NCBI RefSeq assembly: GCF_004342025.1
Contig: NZ_SLWN01000003.1
Location: 620,001-684,000 of the forward strand
Length of the DNA stretch: 64,000 nt
Origin: Kribbella steppae
Lineage (GTDB): Bacteria; Actinomycetota; Actinomycetes; Propionibacteriales; Kribbellaceae
Direction of reading: 5' to 3'
Shown here: positions 54,528 through 63,486 of the stretch, piece by piece
Numbering within the stretch: position 1 is the first letter of the stretch
How the letters are laid out: the number at the start of each line of letters is the position of its first letter
The notes under the pieces: model-generated
The model's database searches: none
Told to the model about the DNA's origin: nothing
Seen by the model: the letters and a program-made list of their open reading frames with translations, nothing else
Translations under genes and position numbers: made by a program

Positions 54528-55481
54528 ATGAGCATCACTACCGAGACGCGCAAGAATCGGCAGTCCACTCCTCCGCCTGGCTCCGAGGGTTCGTTGATGC
54601 GCAAGACGGGCGACTGGGCCCGCCGCGCGCCGCTGATGCCGGCGCTGGTGTTCATGATCATCGTGACCCAGCTGCCGTTCGTGGTCACCATCGTGGTGTC
54701 CTTCATGGACTGGAACGCCTACTACCCGGACGAGCGCGGGTTCGCCGGATTCGACAACTTCCGCCGGGTGCTGACGGACGGGAACACCCGGCATGCGATC
54801 TGGGTGACGGTCGTGCTGACGGCCGGCGTCGTCCTGATCAGCCTGGTGCTGGGGTTGCTGATCGCGTTGCTGCTGGACCGCAAGTTCCGCGGTCGCGGGG
54901 CGGTCCGGACGATGATGATCACGCCGTTCCTCGTCGTCCCGGTGGCTGCCGCGCTGTTGTGGAAGCACGCGCTGTACAACCCGTCGTACGGGCTGTTCAA
55001 CGGCGTCCTGAAGTGGATCTTCGGTGAGAACGCGCCGCAGCCGGACTGGATCAGCAACCAACCACTGTGGTCGATCATCTTCGCGCTGGTCTGGCAGTGG
55101 ACGCCGTTCATGATGCTGATCCTGCTGGCCGGTCTGCAGGGCCGTCCGCTGGACGTGATCGAGGCGGCCGGGATCGACGGCGCGAACCAGTGGGAGATCT
55201 TCCGCTACATGACGCTCCCGCACCTGCGCCAGTACCTCGAGCTGTCCGCACTGCTCGGGTCGATCTATGTGGTGCAGAACTTCGACGCCGTCTTCACGAT
55301 CACCTCCGGCGGCCTCGGTACGGCGAACCTGCCCTACTCGATCTATCAGACCTTCTACACCGCGCACGACTACGGCCGCGCCTCCGCGGCCGGCGTGATC
55401 GTGGTGATCGGCACCATCGTGATCGCGACGCTCGCGCTGCGGTCGGTGTCCACCCTGTTCCGAGAGGAGAGCGGACGATGA
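54528..55481 (+). CDS. Carbohydrate ABC importer, permease 1
   Basis: A 317-residue MalF-type permease (SmoF-like). Helices at LMPALVFMIIVTQLPFVVTIVVSFMDW, VTVVLTAGVVLISLVLGLLIALLL and further; the EAA loop is DVIEAAGIDGANQWEIFRYMTLPHLR. GGAGAG precedes the ATG. It overlaps permease 2 by four bases. No ATPase gene is in the operon; a shared MsiK-like ATPase elsewhere is usual in actinobacteria. Confidence 0.92.
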   Translation: MSITTETRKNRQSTPPPGSEGSLMRKTGDWARRAPLMPALVFMIIVTQLPFVVTIVVSFMDWNAYYPDERGFAGFDNFRRVLTDGNTRHAIWVTVVLTAGVVLISLVLGLLIALLLDRKFRGRGAVRTMMITPFLVVPVAAALLWKHALYNPSYGLFNGVLKWIFGENAPQPDWISNQPLWSIIFALVWQWTPFMMLILLAGLQGRPLDVIEAAGIDGANQWEIFRYMTLPHLRQYLELSALLGSIYVVQNFDAVFTITSGGLGTANLPYSIYQTFYTAHDYGRASAAGVIVVIGTIVIATLALRSVSTLFREESGR

Positions 55482-56323
55482 GCGGGCACGTGACGATCGT
55501 GACCGGGCGGAAGAACCGCGGTGGCCGGTTCGCGCTGACCGGGCTGGCCTGGGTCGTGGGCCTTCTGTTCGTGCTGCCGGTGCTGTGGATGCTGCTGACG
55601 TCGTTCCACTCCGAGGAGGACGCGGCCAAGAACCCGCCGGACCTCGGCGCACCGCTGACGCTGGACGGCTACCGGGCGTTCTTCGAAACCGGCCCGTGGC
55701 CGTCGATCCTGAACTCGCTCACCGCGAGCCTCCTGTCGACGGCGGTAGTGATCCTGCTCGCGTTCCCGGCGGCGTACGCGCTGTCGATCAAGCCGGTGCG
55801 CAAGTGGACCGATGTGATGTTCTTCTTCCTGTCCACCAAGATGCTGCCGGTGGTGGCCGGCCTGCTGCCGATCTACCTGTTCGCCCAGTCGGTCAAGTTC
55901 CTGGACAACATCTGGCTGCTGATCATCCTCTACACCTCGATGAACCTGCCGATCGCGGTCTGGATGCTGCGCAGCTTCCTGTCCGAGGTGCCGGTGGAGA
56001 TCCTCGAGGCGGCCTCGGTGGACGGCGCGAATCTGACCCGCACGCTCCGCTCGGTGGTGGCGCCCATCGTCACACCCGGGATCGCGTCGGCGGCGCTGAT
56101 CTGCTTCATCTTCAGCTGGAACGAGCTGCTGTTCGCCCGGGTACTGACCGGCACAGTGGCGCAGACGGCGCCGGTGTTCTTGACTGGGTTCGTGACCAGC
56201 CAAGGATTGTTCCTCGCCAAAGTCTGTGCCGCGTCCCTCGTGGTGTCGTTGCCGGTGCTGATCGCCGGGTTCGCCGCCCAGGACAAGCTCGTCCAGGGTC
56301 TGTCGCTGGGGGCGGTCAAGTGA
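55478..56323 (+). CDS. Carbohydrate ABC importer, permease 2
   Basis: A 281-residue MalG-type permease (SmoG-like). ALTGLAWVVGLLFVLPVLWMLLTSFHSEEDAAKNPP is the typical opening; the EAA loop reads EILEAASVDGANLTRTLRSVVAPIV. LSTKMLPVVAGLLPIYL matches sorbitol/mannitol permeases. The ATG overlaps the previous stop and its own stop overlaps the GTG of the dehydrogenase gene. Confidence 0.92.
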   Translation: MSGHVTIVTGRKNRGGRFALTGLAWVVGLLFVLPVLWMLLTSFHSEEDAAKNPPDLGAPLTLDGYRAFFETGPWPSILNSLTASLLSTAVVILLAFPAAYALSIKPVRKWTDVMFFFLSTKMLPVVAGLLPIYLFAQSVKFLDNIWLLIILYTSMNLPIAVWMLRSFLSEVPVEILEAASVDGANLTRTLRSVVAPIVTPGIASAALICFIFSWNELLFARVLTGTVAQTAPVFLTGFVTSQGLFLAKVCAASLVVSLPVLIAGFAAQDKLVQGLSLGAVK

Positions 56324-57792
56324 CTGTGCTGTCCTCTTCGGCTTTGGATGCTCTGGGCAACGAGGTCGGCGTGCCGTCGTACGACCGCACGGCCGTGCGC
56401 CCCGGCATCGTGCACTTCGGGGTCGGTGGCTTCCACCGGGCCCACCAGGCGATGTACCTCGACCAGTTGATGACCGACGGCAAGGCGCTGGACTGGGGCG
56501 TCGTCGGGGTCGGCGTGCTGCCGCAGGATCGGCGGATGTACGACGTCCTGAAAGCCCAGGACTTCCTGTACACACTGGTGGTGAAGTACCCGGACGGGAC
56601 GCTCGAGCCGCGGGTGATCGGGTCGATCGTGGACTACCTGTTCGCGCCCGACGATCCGTCGGCGGTGCTGGACCGGATGGTTGACCCGGCCACCCGGATC
56701 GTCTCGCTGACGATCACCGAGGGCGGGTACAACGTCAACCAGGTGACGGGTGAGCTCGACGCCTCCGATCCTGCGCTTTCGGCGGATCTACAGCCGGGTG
56801 CTGTGCCGGTCAGCGTCTTCGGGTTCGTGGTCGAGGCGCTGGCCCGGCGTCGGGCGGCCGGCGTTGCGCCGTTCACGGTGATGTCATGCGACAACATTCC
56901 GGGGAACGGGCACGTCGCGCAGAAGATGCTGACGTCCTTTGCCCGCTTGAAGGACGCCGAGTTGGCCGACTGGATCGCTGCCGAGGTGCGCTTTCCGAAC
57001 TGCATGGTGGACCGGATCACCCCGGTGACCGCGGAGTCCGACCGGGAAGCGCTGGCTTCGCGGTTCGGGGTCGACGACGGCTGGCCGGTGGTGTGCGAGC
57101 CGTTCACGCAGTGGGTGCTGGAGGACGAGTTCGGCGGCGATCGGCCGCCGTACGAGGATGTCGGCGTACAACTCGTGGAAGACGTCGAGCCGTATGAGCT
57201 GATGAAGCTGCGGCTGCTGAACGCGAGTCACCAGGCGTTGTGCTACCTGGGTTATCTGGCCGGCTACCGATACGCGCACGAGGTGTGCCAGGACAAGCTG
57301 TTCGTCGACTTCCTGCTGGGCTACATGGATGTCGAAGGTACGCCGACCTTGCCGCCGGTGCCCGGGGTCGACCTCGATCGCTACAAGCATCAGCTGATCG
57401 AGCGGTTCGCGAACCCGGAGGTGCGGGACACGCTGGCGCGGTTGTGCGCGGAGAGTTCGGACCGGATCCCGAAGTGGTTGCTGCCCGTCGTCCGTGAGCA
57501 GTTGGCGGCCGGGCGGGAGATCGAGCGGTCGGCGCTGGTGGTCGCGTCCTGGGCCCGGTACGCCGAGGGCGTCGACGAGCAGGGTGAGCCGATCGAGGTC
57601 GTGGACCGGCTCCGGGACAAGCTGGTCGAGCGCGCCCAGCACAACCGGAAGGATCCGCTGGTCTTCATCTCGGACCCGGATCTGTTCGGTGACCTCGCTC
57701 AGGACGAGCGGTTCGTGGCGGCATACACCTCGGCGCTGGCGTCGCTGCACGAGCACGGTGCCCGGGCGACGCTCGAAGGTCTTGTTCGTTGA
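56320..57792 (+). CDS. Mannitol/polyol 2-dehydrogenase family protein
   Basis: A 490-residue long-chain secondary alcohol dehydrogenase. The NAD site is IVHFGVGGFHRAHQAMYLDQL; TEGGYNVNQVTGELD and SCDNIPGNGHVAQKML follow; the catalytic region has FPNCMVDRITPVT and KLRLLNASHQALCYLGYLAGY, with the conserved Lys-Asn-His set. It oxidises mannitol, arabinitol or a similar polyol to the ketose. The GTG at 56320 overlaps the permease stop (GTGA). Confidence 0.93.
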   Translation: MTVLSSSALDALGNEVGVPSYDRTAVRPGIVHFGVGGFHRAHQAMYLDQLMTDGKALDWGVVGVGVLPQDRRMYDVLKAQDFLYTLVVKYPDGTLEPRVIGSIVDYLFAPDDPSAVLDRMVDPATRIVSLTITEGGYNVNQVTGELDASDPALSADLQPGAVPVSVFGFVVEALARRRAAGVAPFTVMSCDNIPGNGHVAQKMLTSFARLKDAELADWIAAEVRFPNCMVDRITPVTAESDREALASRFGVDDGWPVVCEPFTQWVLEDEFGGDRPPYEDVGVQLVEDVEPYELMKLRLLNASHQALCYLGYLAGYRYAHEVCQDKLFVDFLLGYMDVEGTPTLPPVPGVDLDRYKHQLIERFANPEVRDTLARLCAESSDRIPKWLLPVVREQLAAGREIERSALVVASWARYAEGVDEQGEPIEVVDRLRDKLVERAQHNRKDPLVFISDPDLFGDLAQDERFVAAYTSALASLHEHGARATLEGLVR

Positions 57793-58823
57793 TGGCAGCG
57801 GACACCACCATGCGAGTCTCCGTGCTGCGGGGCGTCGGCGACGTGGTCATGGAGCAGCGGGCAGCGCCACGTCCGGGTCCCGGCGAGGTGCTCGTGAAGG
57901 TGTCAGCGGTCGGGGTGTGCGGGTCCGACACGCACTACTTCGACCACGGCAGGATCGGGAGGTTCGTCGTCGAGCAGCCGCTCGTCCTGGGACACGAGGC
58001 GTCCGGCGTCATCGTGGAGCTCGGCTCGGGCGTGACTGATCGGCAGGTCGGGCAGCGGGTGTCGATCGAGCCCGGCCGACCGGACTTCACTTGTGCACAG
58101 TGCCTCGCCGGCCGGTACAACCTCTGCCCGAACATGCGGTTCTTCGCCACCCCTCCGATCGACGGTGCCTTCGCCGAGTTGGTCGTCGTACATCAGGCGA
58201 TGGCGCACGTCGTACCGGACACTGTGAGCGACGAGGCGGCGGCCCTGTTAGAGCCGTTGTCGGTGGCTGTCTGGGCTTGTGGCAAGGGTGCGGTCAGTGC
58301 CGGTTCACGGGTGTTGGTCACCGGTGCCGGGGCGATCGGCCTGCTCTGCGTCCAGGTGGCGCGGGCGCTGGGCGCGACCCGGATCGCGGTCTCCGACGTC
58401 AATCCCGCACGTCTCGAGACAGCGTCAGAGCTGGGTGCCACTGACGTGATCGATGCCCGTACGGCGAGCTTGGCCGAGCTGGGCTGGTCACCAACGGTGC
58501 TGCTGGAGTGCTCGGGACATCCACCCGTCGTCGCCGAGGGAATCCGGGCTCTCGCGGCGGCAGGCCGCGCAGTACTGGTCGGCATGGGCGGTGACGAGCT
58601 GCCGTTGCCGCTGTCGTACGTGCAGGAGCATGAGATCGAGGTGACCGGCACCTTCCGCTACGCGAATACCTGGCCGACGGCGATCGAACTGGTGGCGAGC
58701 GGCCGGGTCGACCTGGACAGGCTGGTGACCAGTCGCCACGGGCTGGAGCAGGCACCCGAAGCGTTGGCTGCCTCACGGCAGGATCCAGCTGCGATCAAGG
58801 CGATCGTCCATCCCGGGAGCTGA
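57792..58823 (+). CDS. Zinc-dependent polyol dehydrogenase (sorbitol/xylitol type)
   Basis: A 343-residue medium-chain dehydrogenase. Catalytic zinc ligands are in GVCGSDTHYFDHG and LGHEASG; the NAD site is VLVTGAGAIGLLCVQVARALGA. In the structural-zinc loop, EPGRPDFTCAQCLAGRYNLC, the first of the usual four cysteines is Asp, so the structural zinc may be missing, as in animal sorbitol dehydrogenase. The ATG shares a base with the previous stop. Probably oxidises sorbitol, xylitol or similar. Confidence 0.9.
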   Translation: MAADTTMRVSVLRGVGDVVMEQRAAPRPGPGEVLVKVSAVGVCGSDTHYFDHGRIGRFVVEQPLVLGHEASGVIVELGSGVTDRQVGQRVSIEPGRPDFTCAQCLAGRYNLCPNMRFFATPPIDGAFAELVVVHQAMAHVVPDTVSDEAAALLEPLSVAVWACGKGAVSAGSRVLVTGAGAIGLLCVQVARALGATRIAVSDVNPARLETASELGATDVIDARTASLAELGWSPTVLLECSGHPPVVAEGIRALAAAGRAVLVGMGGDELPLPLSYVQEHEIEVTGTFRYANTWPTAIELVASGRVDLDRLVTSRHGLEQAPEALAASRQDPAAIKAIVHPGS

Positions 58824-58903
58824 GCGGCCCCGGACCCCGGCCCTCGCCAGGGTCGGACCAGCACCCGCAGCCACACCCGGTCCGGCTGCGGGTGCCGGGC
58901 CGC
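58824..58903 (+). terminator. Nested hairpin after the polyol dehydrogenase
   Basis: GCACCCGCAGCC at 58861-58872 pairs perfectly with GGCTGCGGGTGC at 58884-58895. Outer arms GCGGCCC (58824) and GGGCCGC (58897) could close a larger structure. It probably separates the operon from xylB. The gap to xylB is 166 bases. Confidence 0.6.
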
Positions 58904-58989
58904 TTGTGGACAACGTCGTACGCGTTCTTTCGCCGGCGGCTAGGGTTGGTTTTCGCTCGCAGGACCGGCGCTGACATGGAGGGACGAAC

Positions 58990-60420
58990 ATGAGTCAACC
59001 CAGGCTGGTCGCCGGTGTGGACTGCTCCACCCAGGCAACCAAGGTCGTCGTGTGCGACGCAGAGACCGGAGCGGTACTGCGGGAAGGCCGCGCACCGCAT
59101 CCGGACGGGACCCAGGTGGACCCGGCCGAGTGGTGGAAGGCGTGGGAGATCGCGTCCGACGGACTGCTCGACGGGGTCGAGGCGATCTCGATCGGCGGTC
59201 AGCAGCACGGCATGGTCTTGCTGGACGAAGCCGGTGAGGTCGTCCACCCGGCGGTGCTCTGGAACGACACTGCGTCCGCTGATGCGACGGTGGAGCTGGT
59301 TTCCGAGCTCGGTGGGCCTGGAGCATGGGCCGACGCGGTGGGTTCGGTGCCGGTGCCGAGCTTCACGGTGACGAAGCTTCGGTGGGTGAGCGGGGCCGCG
59401 CCCGATGCGGCCGCTCGGGCTGCGGCCGTCGTACTGCCGCACGACTGGATGACGCACCGGCTGGCCGCGGATCGGAGCGGGATCTCGGGGATCACGACCG
59501 ACCGGGGCGATGCTTCGGGGACTGGCTGGTGGTCGCCTGCGACCAACACCTACCGGCCTGATCTGGTCGAGCGGGCCTTCGGGCGCTCGCTGGAGCTGCC
59601 GCGGGTCGCCGGGCCGGCCGAGATCGTCGGGCAGACCGCCGGTGGTGCCGCGCTCGCGGCCGGTACGGGCGACAACATGGCCGCCGCGCTCGGCCTCGAT
59701 CTGCAGCCTGGTGACGTCGCCGTTTCGCTGGGCACGAGTGGGACCGCCTTCGCGCGCTCGGATTCACCGACCGCCGACCCCACCGGACTGGTCGCCGGCT
59801 TTGCCGACGCGACCGGGGGATACCTGCCGTTGGTCTGCACGTTGAACGCCGCGCGGGTGATGTCGGCGACGGCTCAACTGCTCGGGATGGAGCTGGCGGA
59901 GTTCGACGAGGCCGCGCTGGCGTCGTCCGGTAGCCAGGGCCTCGTGCTGCTGCCGTTCCTGGACGGCGAACGTACGCCGGACCTCCCGCACTCCACCGGC
60001 CTCGTCTACGGTCTCACCCGCGCAACGATGCAACCCGCGACGATGGCCCGTGCCGCCGTCGAGGGGCTGCTGTGCGGCCTGGCCGATGCCGTTGACGCTC
60101 TCCGCGCCCAAGGACTCCCGGTCCACCGTGTCCTGCTGCTGGGTGGCGGAGCTCGCTCCCGCGCCGTCCAAGCCCTGGCCCCAGCCCTCCTCGGCGCCGA
60201 GGTCATCCTCCCCGAACCAGCCGAGTACGTCGCCCTCGGCGCCGCCCGCCAAGCCGCCTGGGCCCTCACCGGCACCGACACCCCGCCCACCTGGCAGGTC
60301 CCGGTAGGCAAACCCGAGCCCTCCACAATGACCGACGCCGAAGCCGCCAAGGTCCGCAGCCTCTACTCGCACGTCCTCACCAACACCCAGCCCGTCCTCT
60401 CCACCCCGTACAACCGGTAG
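58990..60420 (+). CDS. xylB: Xylulokinase
   Basis: A 476-residue FGGY carbohydrate kinase. VAGVDCSTQATKVVVCD is the phosphate-1 loop, ISIGGQQHGMVLLD the xylulokinase mark, AVLWNDTAS and PHDWMTHRL sugar-site segments, DVAVSLGTSGT phosphate 2, and VLLLGGGARSRAVQAL the adenosine motif. GGAGGG is six bases before the ATG. It would phosphorylate the ketose made by the neighbouring dehydrogenases (D-xylulose or similar), completing polyol breakdown to the pentose phosphate pathway. It has its own leader, after a hairpin. Confidence 0.92.
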   Translation: MSQPRLVAGVDCSTQATKVVVCDAETGAVLREGRAPHPDGTQVDPAEWWKAWEIASDGLLDGVEAISIGGQQHGMVLLDEAGEVVHPAVLWNDTASADATVELVSELGGPGAWADAVGSVPVPSFTVTKLRWVSGAAPDAAARAAAVVLPHDWMTHRLAADRSGISGITTDRGDASGTGWWSPATNTYRPDLVERAFGRSLELPRVAGPAEIVGQTAGGAALAAGTGDNMAAALGLDLQPGDVAVSLGTSGTAFARSDSPTADPTGLVAGFADATGGYLPLVCTLNAARVMSATAQLLGMELAEFDEAALASSGSQGLVLLPFLDGERTPDLPHSTGLVYGLTRATMQPATMARAAVEGLLCGLADAVDALRAQGLPVHRVLLLGGGARSRAVQALAPALLGAEVILPEPAEYVALGAARQAAWALTGTDTPPTWQVPVGKPEPSTMTDAEAAKVRSLYSHVLTNTQPVLSTPYNR

Positions 60421-60459
60421 GGCGAGGAGCCGGGCGGCGGGTCGGCGCGTCTGACCAGC

Positions 60460-60930
60460 GTGGAAGAGCGTGAGCGGACCGCAGCCCGTCCCGAGGAGCC
60501 ATCGCGTGCTCGGGCCAAGCGGCAGTGGCGAGTTGCGCCCGATGGCGTGATGTTCGTGTTCGTGGCGGTGATGATCGCCGGGGTCGGGTACGCCGAGATC
60601 GACGACAACCGGGTGCTGGAGCGGCGGGGTGAGGTCGTGGCCGCCATCGTGGTGCACGAGGAGACCGGCCGTAGCCCGCTGATCGAGGTTCGGTTCGTGA
60701 CTCGCGACGGGCGGACGGTCGAGACCACCACCGAGAACTACCAGGAGGCCGAGGTCGGCAAGACCATCCAGCTGATCTACGACCCGCTGGATCCCACCCG
60801 GCTGCAGTCCACCGACTGGGGCTACGACAACCGGACCCCAGCGATCGCCTTCGGTGGTGGCGCTCTGGCAGCTCTGATCGTCGCCTTGTCCAGGTTCTGG
60901 AGCCGGCCGGACGAACCACCGACCGCCTAG
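60460..60930 (+). CDS. DUF3592-like membrane protein
   Basis: A 156-residue protein: basic N-terminus, helix VMFVFVAVMIAGVGYAEI, a beta domain with VVAAIVVHEETGRSPLIEVRFVTRDGRTVE and GKTIQLIYDPLDPTRLQ, and a final helix AIAFGGGALAALIVALSRFW. This is the DUF3592 plan. GTG start at 60460 with no clear ribosome site. Its TAG stop shares CTAG with the convergent histidine kinase stop. Confidence 0.75.
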   Translation: MEERERTAARPEEPSRARAKRQWRVAPDGVMFVFVAVMIAGVGYAEIDDNRVLERRGEVVAAIVVHEETGRSPLIEVRFVTRDGRTVETTTENYQEAEVGKTIQLIYDPLDPTRLQSTDWGYDNRTPAIAFGGGALAALIVALSRFWSRPDEPPTA

Positions 60931-62186
60931 AGCCGGGGGCCGAGGGGGTCTTCGTCGGGCGGGGCGGGCGCGCGGCGGGTGGTGTTGGTGAGGGAGCGTT
61001 CGGGGAGCCACAGGACGAAGGTGCTGCCTACGCCCACCTCGGAGTGCAGGGCGACGGTGCCACCGTGGGATTCGGCGATCTGGCGGACGATGGCGAGGCC
61101 CAGGCCGGCGCGGCGTTGGCCGGTGGACGGGACGGTGGCCGGGGACTGCCGCTGACCGGAGCGGAAGAAGCGGTCGAAGACGCGGTCGGCGTCCTCGGCG
61201 GCGATGCCGGGACCTTCGTCGCGAACGGCGATCCAGGCCCAGCCGTTACGGCTTCCCACGGCCAGCACCAGCTCGCTTCCACCGCGAGCGAGCCGGACCG
61301 CGTTCGAGAGCAGGTTGTCGACCGCCCGCCGGAGCGCCGATGCGTCCCCGGCCGCGGTCGGTCCCGGCGACAGGCGTCGTACGACGTGAAGCTCGCGATC
61401 GGCCGCGAGGAGTTGGTACTCCTCGGCCGCCTCGCCGGCGATCGCGGCCAGGTCCACATCCGCGTCGACGAACGCCGGAGAGGAACGGCGGGCGGATGCC
61501 AGCAGGTCCTCGACCAACCTGGTCATCCGCTGGATCGCGCGGCTCACGATCGCGGTCGCCTGGGCCCGGTCGTCGGGCGTGGTGTCATCGTGCGCGAGTA
61601 CGGCGTCCACGTTCGCCTGGATCACCGCGAGTGGATTGCGCAGCTCGTGCGACGCGTCGTCCACCAGTTGCCGCTGGGACACGAACGCGGACTCGAGCCG
61701 GCCGAGCATGTCGTCGACGGTGTCGGCCAGAGTCTTCAGCTCGTCTCGCGGTCCGTCGAGGGCGATCCGGCGGGACAGGTCGGTCGCCGAGATCTCCTGG
61801 GCCGTCGTGGTGATCTGCCGGACCGGCCGGAGCGCCCGGCCGGACAACCACCAGCCGGTACCGAGGCTGACCAGGAAGAGGCCGGCCATGCCCGCGGCCG
61901 AGTAGTTCCGCAGGCTCTGCAGGGTCTGGTAGTTGACCGCGGACTGGAGGCTGGAGATCTCCGCGGCCTGGATCACCTGGCCCGGCTTGAGATGGAGGTT
62001 GCCCGCCTGATCCTTGTAGTACTTCTTGACCTCGATCTGGTCCAGCGGCTTGGGGTCGAGGATCTGTGACAGGGCGACGTACACGCCGCCGAGCAGGAGC
62101 GCCGACAACGCGATCAGTACGGCCGAATACGTCAGCGTGAGCCGGAACCGGATCGTCTGGGTCCACGGCGGGAGCTTGATCTTCAC
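60927..62186 (-). CDS. Two-component sensor histidine kinase
   Basis: A 419-residue kinase. TM1 is at 15-38, TM2 at about 97-116, with an external segment of ~60 residues between. HAMP follows (GRALRPVRQITTTAQEISATDLSRRI); the phosphoacceptor is His180 in DDASHELRNPL. The ATPase part has NLLSNAVRLARGG, VRDEGPGIAAEDADRVFDRFFR and GLGLAIVRQIAESHGG. The GTG at 62186 overlaps the regulator stop (GTGA). The external ligand is unknown. Confidence 0.93.
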   Translation of the reverse strand: MKIKLPPWTQTIRFRLTLTYSAVLIALSALLLGGVYVALSQILDPKPLDQIEVKKYYKDQAGNLHLKPGQVIQAAEISSLQSAVNYQTLQSLRNYSAAGMAGLFLVSLGTGWWLSGRALRPVRQITTTAQEISATDLSRRIALDGPRDELKTLADTVDDMLGRLESAFVSQRQLVDDASHELRNPLAVIQANVDAVLAHDDTTPDDRAQATAIVSRAIQRMTRLVEDLLASARRSSPAFVDADVDLAAIAGEAAEEYQLLAADRELHVVRRLSPGPTAAGDASALRRAVDNLLSNAVRLARGGSELVLAVGSRNGWAWIAVRDEGPGIAAEDADRVFDRFFRSGQRQSPATVPSTGQRRAGLGLAIVRQIAESHGGTVALHSEVGVGSTFVLWLPERSLTNTTRRAPAPPDEDPLGPRL

Positions 62187-62875
62187 GTGTCACCTCTGAG
62201 CCGGTAGCCCCGGCCGATCACTGTTTCCAGGACGGGGTCCTCGCCGTCCTGGGTGAGTTTGCGGCGCAGCGTGCCGACGGTCACCCGGACGCTCTGGGTG
62301 AACGGGTCGGCGTTCTCGTCCCAGACGTGCTCGAGTAGTTCCTCGGCCGAGACGACGTGTCCGGGTCGGGACATCAGATACCGCAGTACGCCGAATTCCT
62401 TCAACGTCAAGGGAAGTTCGCGGCCGGACCGGGTCGCGAGGTGGCGGGACGAGTCGAGCACGAGGTCGCCGACATGCAGCTGCGTGCTGCCATTGGTGAC
62501 GTCACGGCGGAGCAGGGCGCGGATCCGGGCGAGCAGCTCGACCAGGGCGAACGGCTTGGTCAGGTAGTCGTCCGCACCTTCGTCGAGCCCGCGGACCCGG
62601 TCCGCCAGCGATGCGCGCGCGGTGAGCATCAGCACCCGCAGCTCCCGGCCGGACGCCACCTCGATCTCACCCCGGCGTACGGCGCGGCAGAGGTCGAGGC
62701 CGCTGGTGTCGGGCAGCGTGATGTCGAGGATCGCCAGGTCGTACGCCGTGGTCGCAAGCTTCTCCATCGCCTCTTCACCGGTCGTCGCCGTGTCCACGGC
62801 ATAGCCGGCCCGGCCGAGTCCGGAGCGCAGCGCGCTGACCAGGCCTTCCTCGTCCTCCACCACCAGTAGTCGCAC
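62183..62875 (-). CDS. OmpR-family response regulator
   Basis: A 230-residue regulator. Receiver: RLLVVEDEEGLVSALRSGL with phosphoacceptor Asp51 in LAILDITLPD, and LTARASLADRVRGLDEGADDYLTKPF. Output: OmpR winged helix ending in VRVTVGTLRRKLTQDGEDPVLETVIGRGYRLRG. The GTG at 62875 has no ribosome site, but TACCTT lies ten bases upstream and could be the -10 of a leaderless transcript. Divergent from a small secreted protein gene, which may be a target. Confidence 0.93.
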   Translation of the reverse strand: MRLLVVEDEEGLVSALRSGLGRAGYAVDTATTGEEAMEKLATTAYDLAILDITLPDTSGLDLCRAVRRGEIEVASGRELRVLMLTARASLADRVRGLDEGADDYLTKPFALVELLARIRALLRRDVTNGSTQLHVGDLVLDSSRHLATRSGRELPLTLKEFGVLRYLMSRPGHVVSAEELLEHVWDENADPFTQSVRVTVGTLRRKLTQDGEDPVLETVIGRGYRLRGDT

Positions 62876-62998
62876 GAGACCAAGGTAGCCGGACCGACCG
62901 GGTCGTCCAGCCTGCTCTTTCGGTGGACTTTCGCTCTGCTTTCCGGTCGTTTTCGCACTCCTTTGATGGTCTGGGGCCAATCGATCGAAGGAGATTTG

Positions 62999-63322
62999 AT
63001 GAACGTCCCAGGTAAACGGCTCATTCTCGGTGCGGCGGTTGCGGTGGCGGCACTCGGCGTCGGCGGGGTCGCGTACGCGGCGGCCGACGACCCGGCTCCT
63101 GAGCAGGGTTACGTGACCATCGAGGACGGCGCCACCACGCCGTCGCCCGGCAACACCCAGCAGCAGAGCGGGACCCGGGGTGACTGCCCGGAGAAGAACG
63201 GCCAGGGCCAGGGTCAGGGCGAAGGCCAGGGCGAGGCGCAGCCGTCGCAGCTGCAGACTCAGCCGTCGCAGCCGCAGACGCAGCCCGAGCAGACCCAGCC
63301 GGACGCGGCCGAGAACGCATGA
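62999..63322 (+). CDS. Small secreted Gln/Pro-rich protein
   Basis: A 107-residue exported protein. Signal peptide [22 protein letters not shown], a short acidic mature region, then [12 protein letters not shown] and a run of [17 protein letters not shown] repeats. Low complexity and disordered; one cysteine. AAGGAG is five bases before the ATG. Divergent from the response-regulator gene with 123 bases between. Function unknown; perhaps a wall-stress or envelope protein. Confidence 0.65.
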   Translation: MNVPGKRLILGAAVAVAALGVGGVAYAAADDPAPEQGYVTIEDGATTPSPGNTQQQSGTRGDCPEKNGQGQGQGEGQGEAQPSQLQTQPSQPQTQPEQTQPDAAENA

Positions 63323-63379
63323 CAACCCCGGACCCATCCACCCCGGCCCGGGGCGTCGCAAGGCCCCCGGCGCCGCCCA

Positions 63380-63407
63380 GCCCCCAGCCCCACGCGGCGC
63401 TGGGGGC
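63380..63407 (+). terminator. Hairpin between the secreted protein and MoxR genes
   Basis: GCCCCCAG and CTGGGGGC pair around a 12-base loop. It lies 57 bases after the small gene's stop and 80 before the MoxR start; no U run follows. Confidence 0.5.
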
Positions 63408-63486
63408 GGGGAGTGGGGCGAGGCATTCCGGCCCCGATGCGCCGGGGTGGCCGCCGTCTGGTTCGAGTAATCACGTGGAGGTAGGT

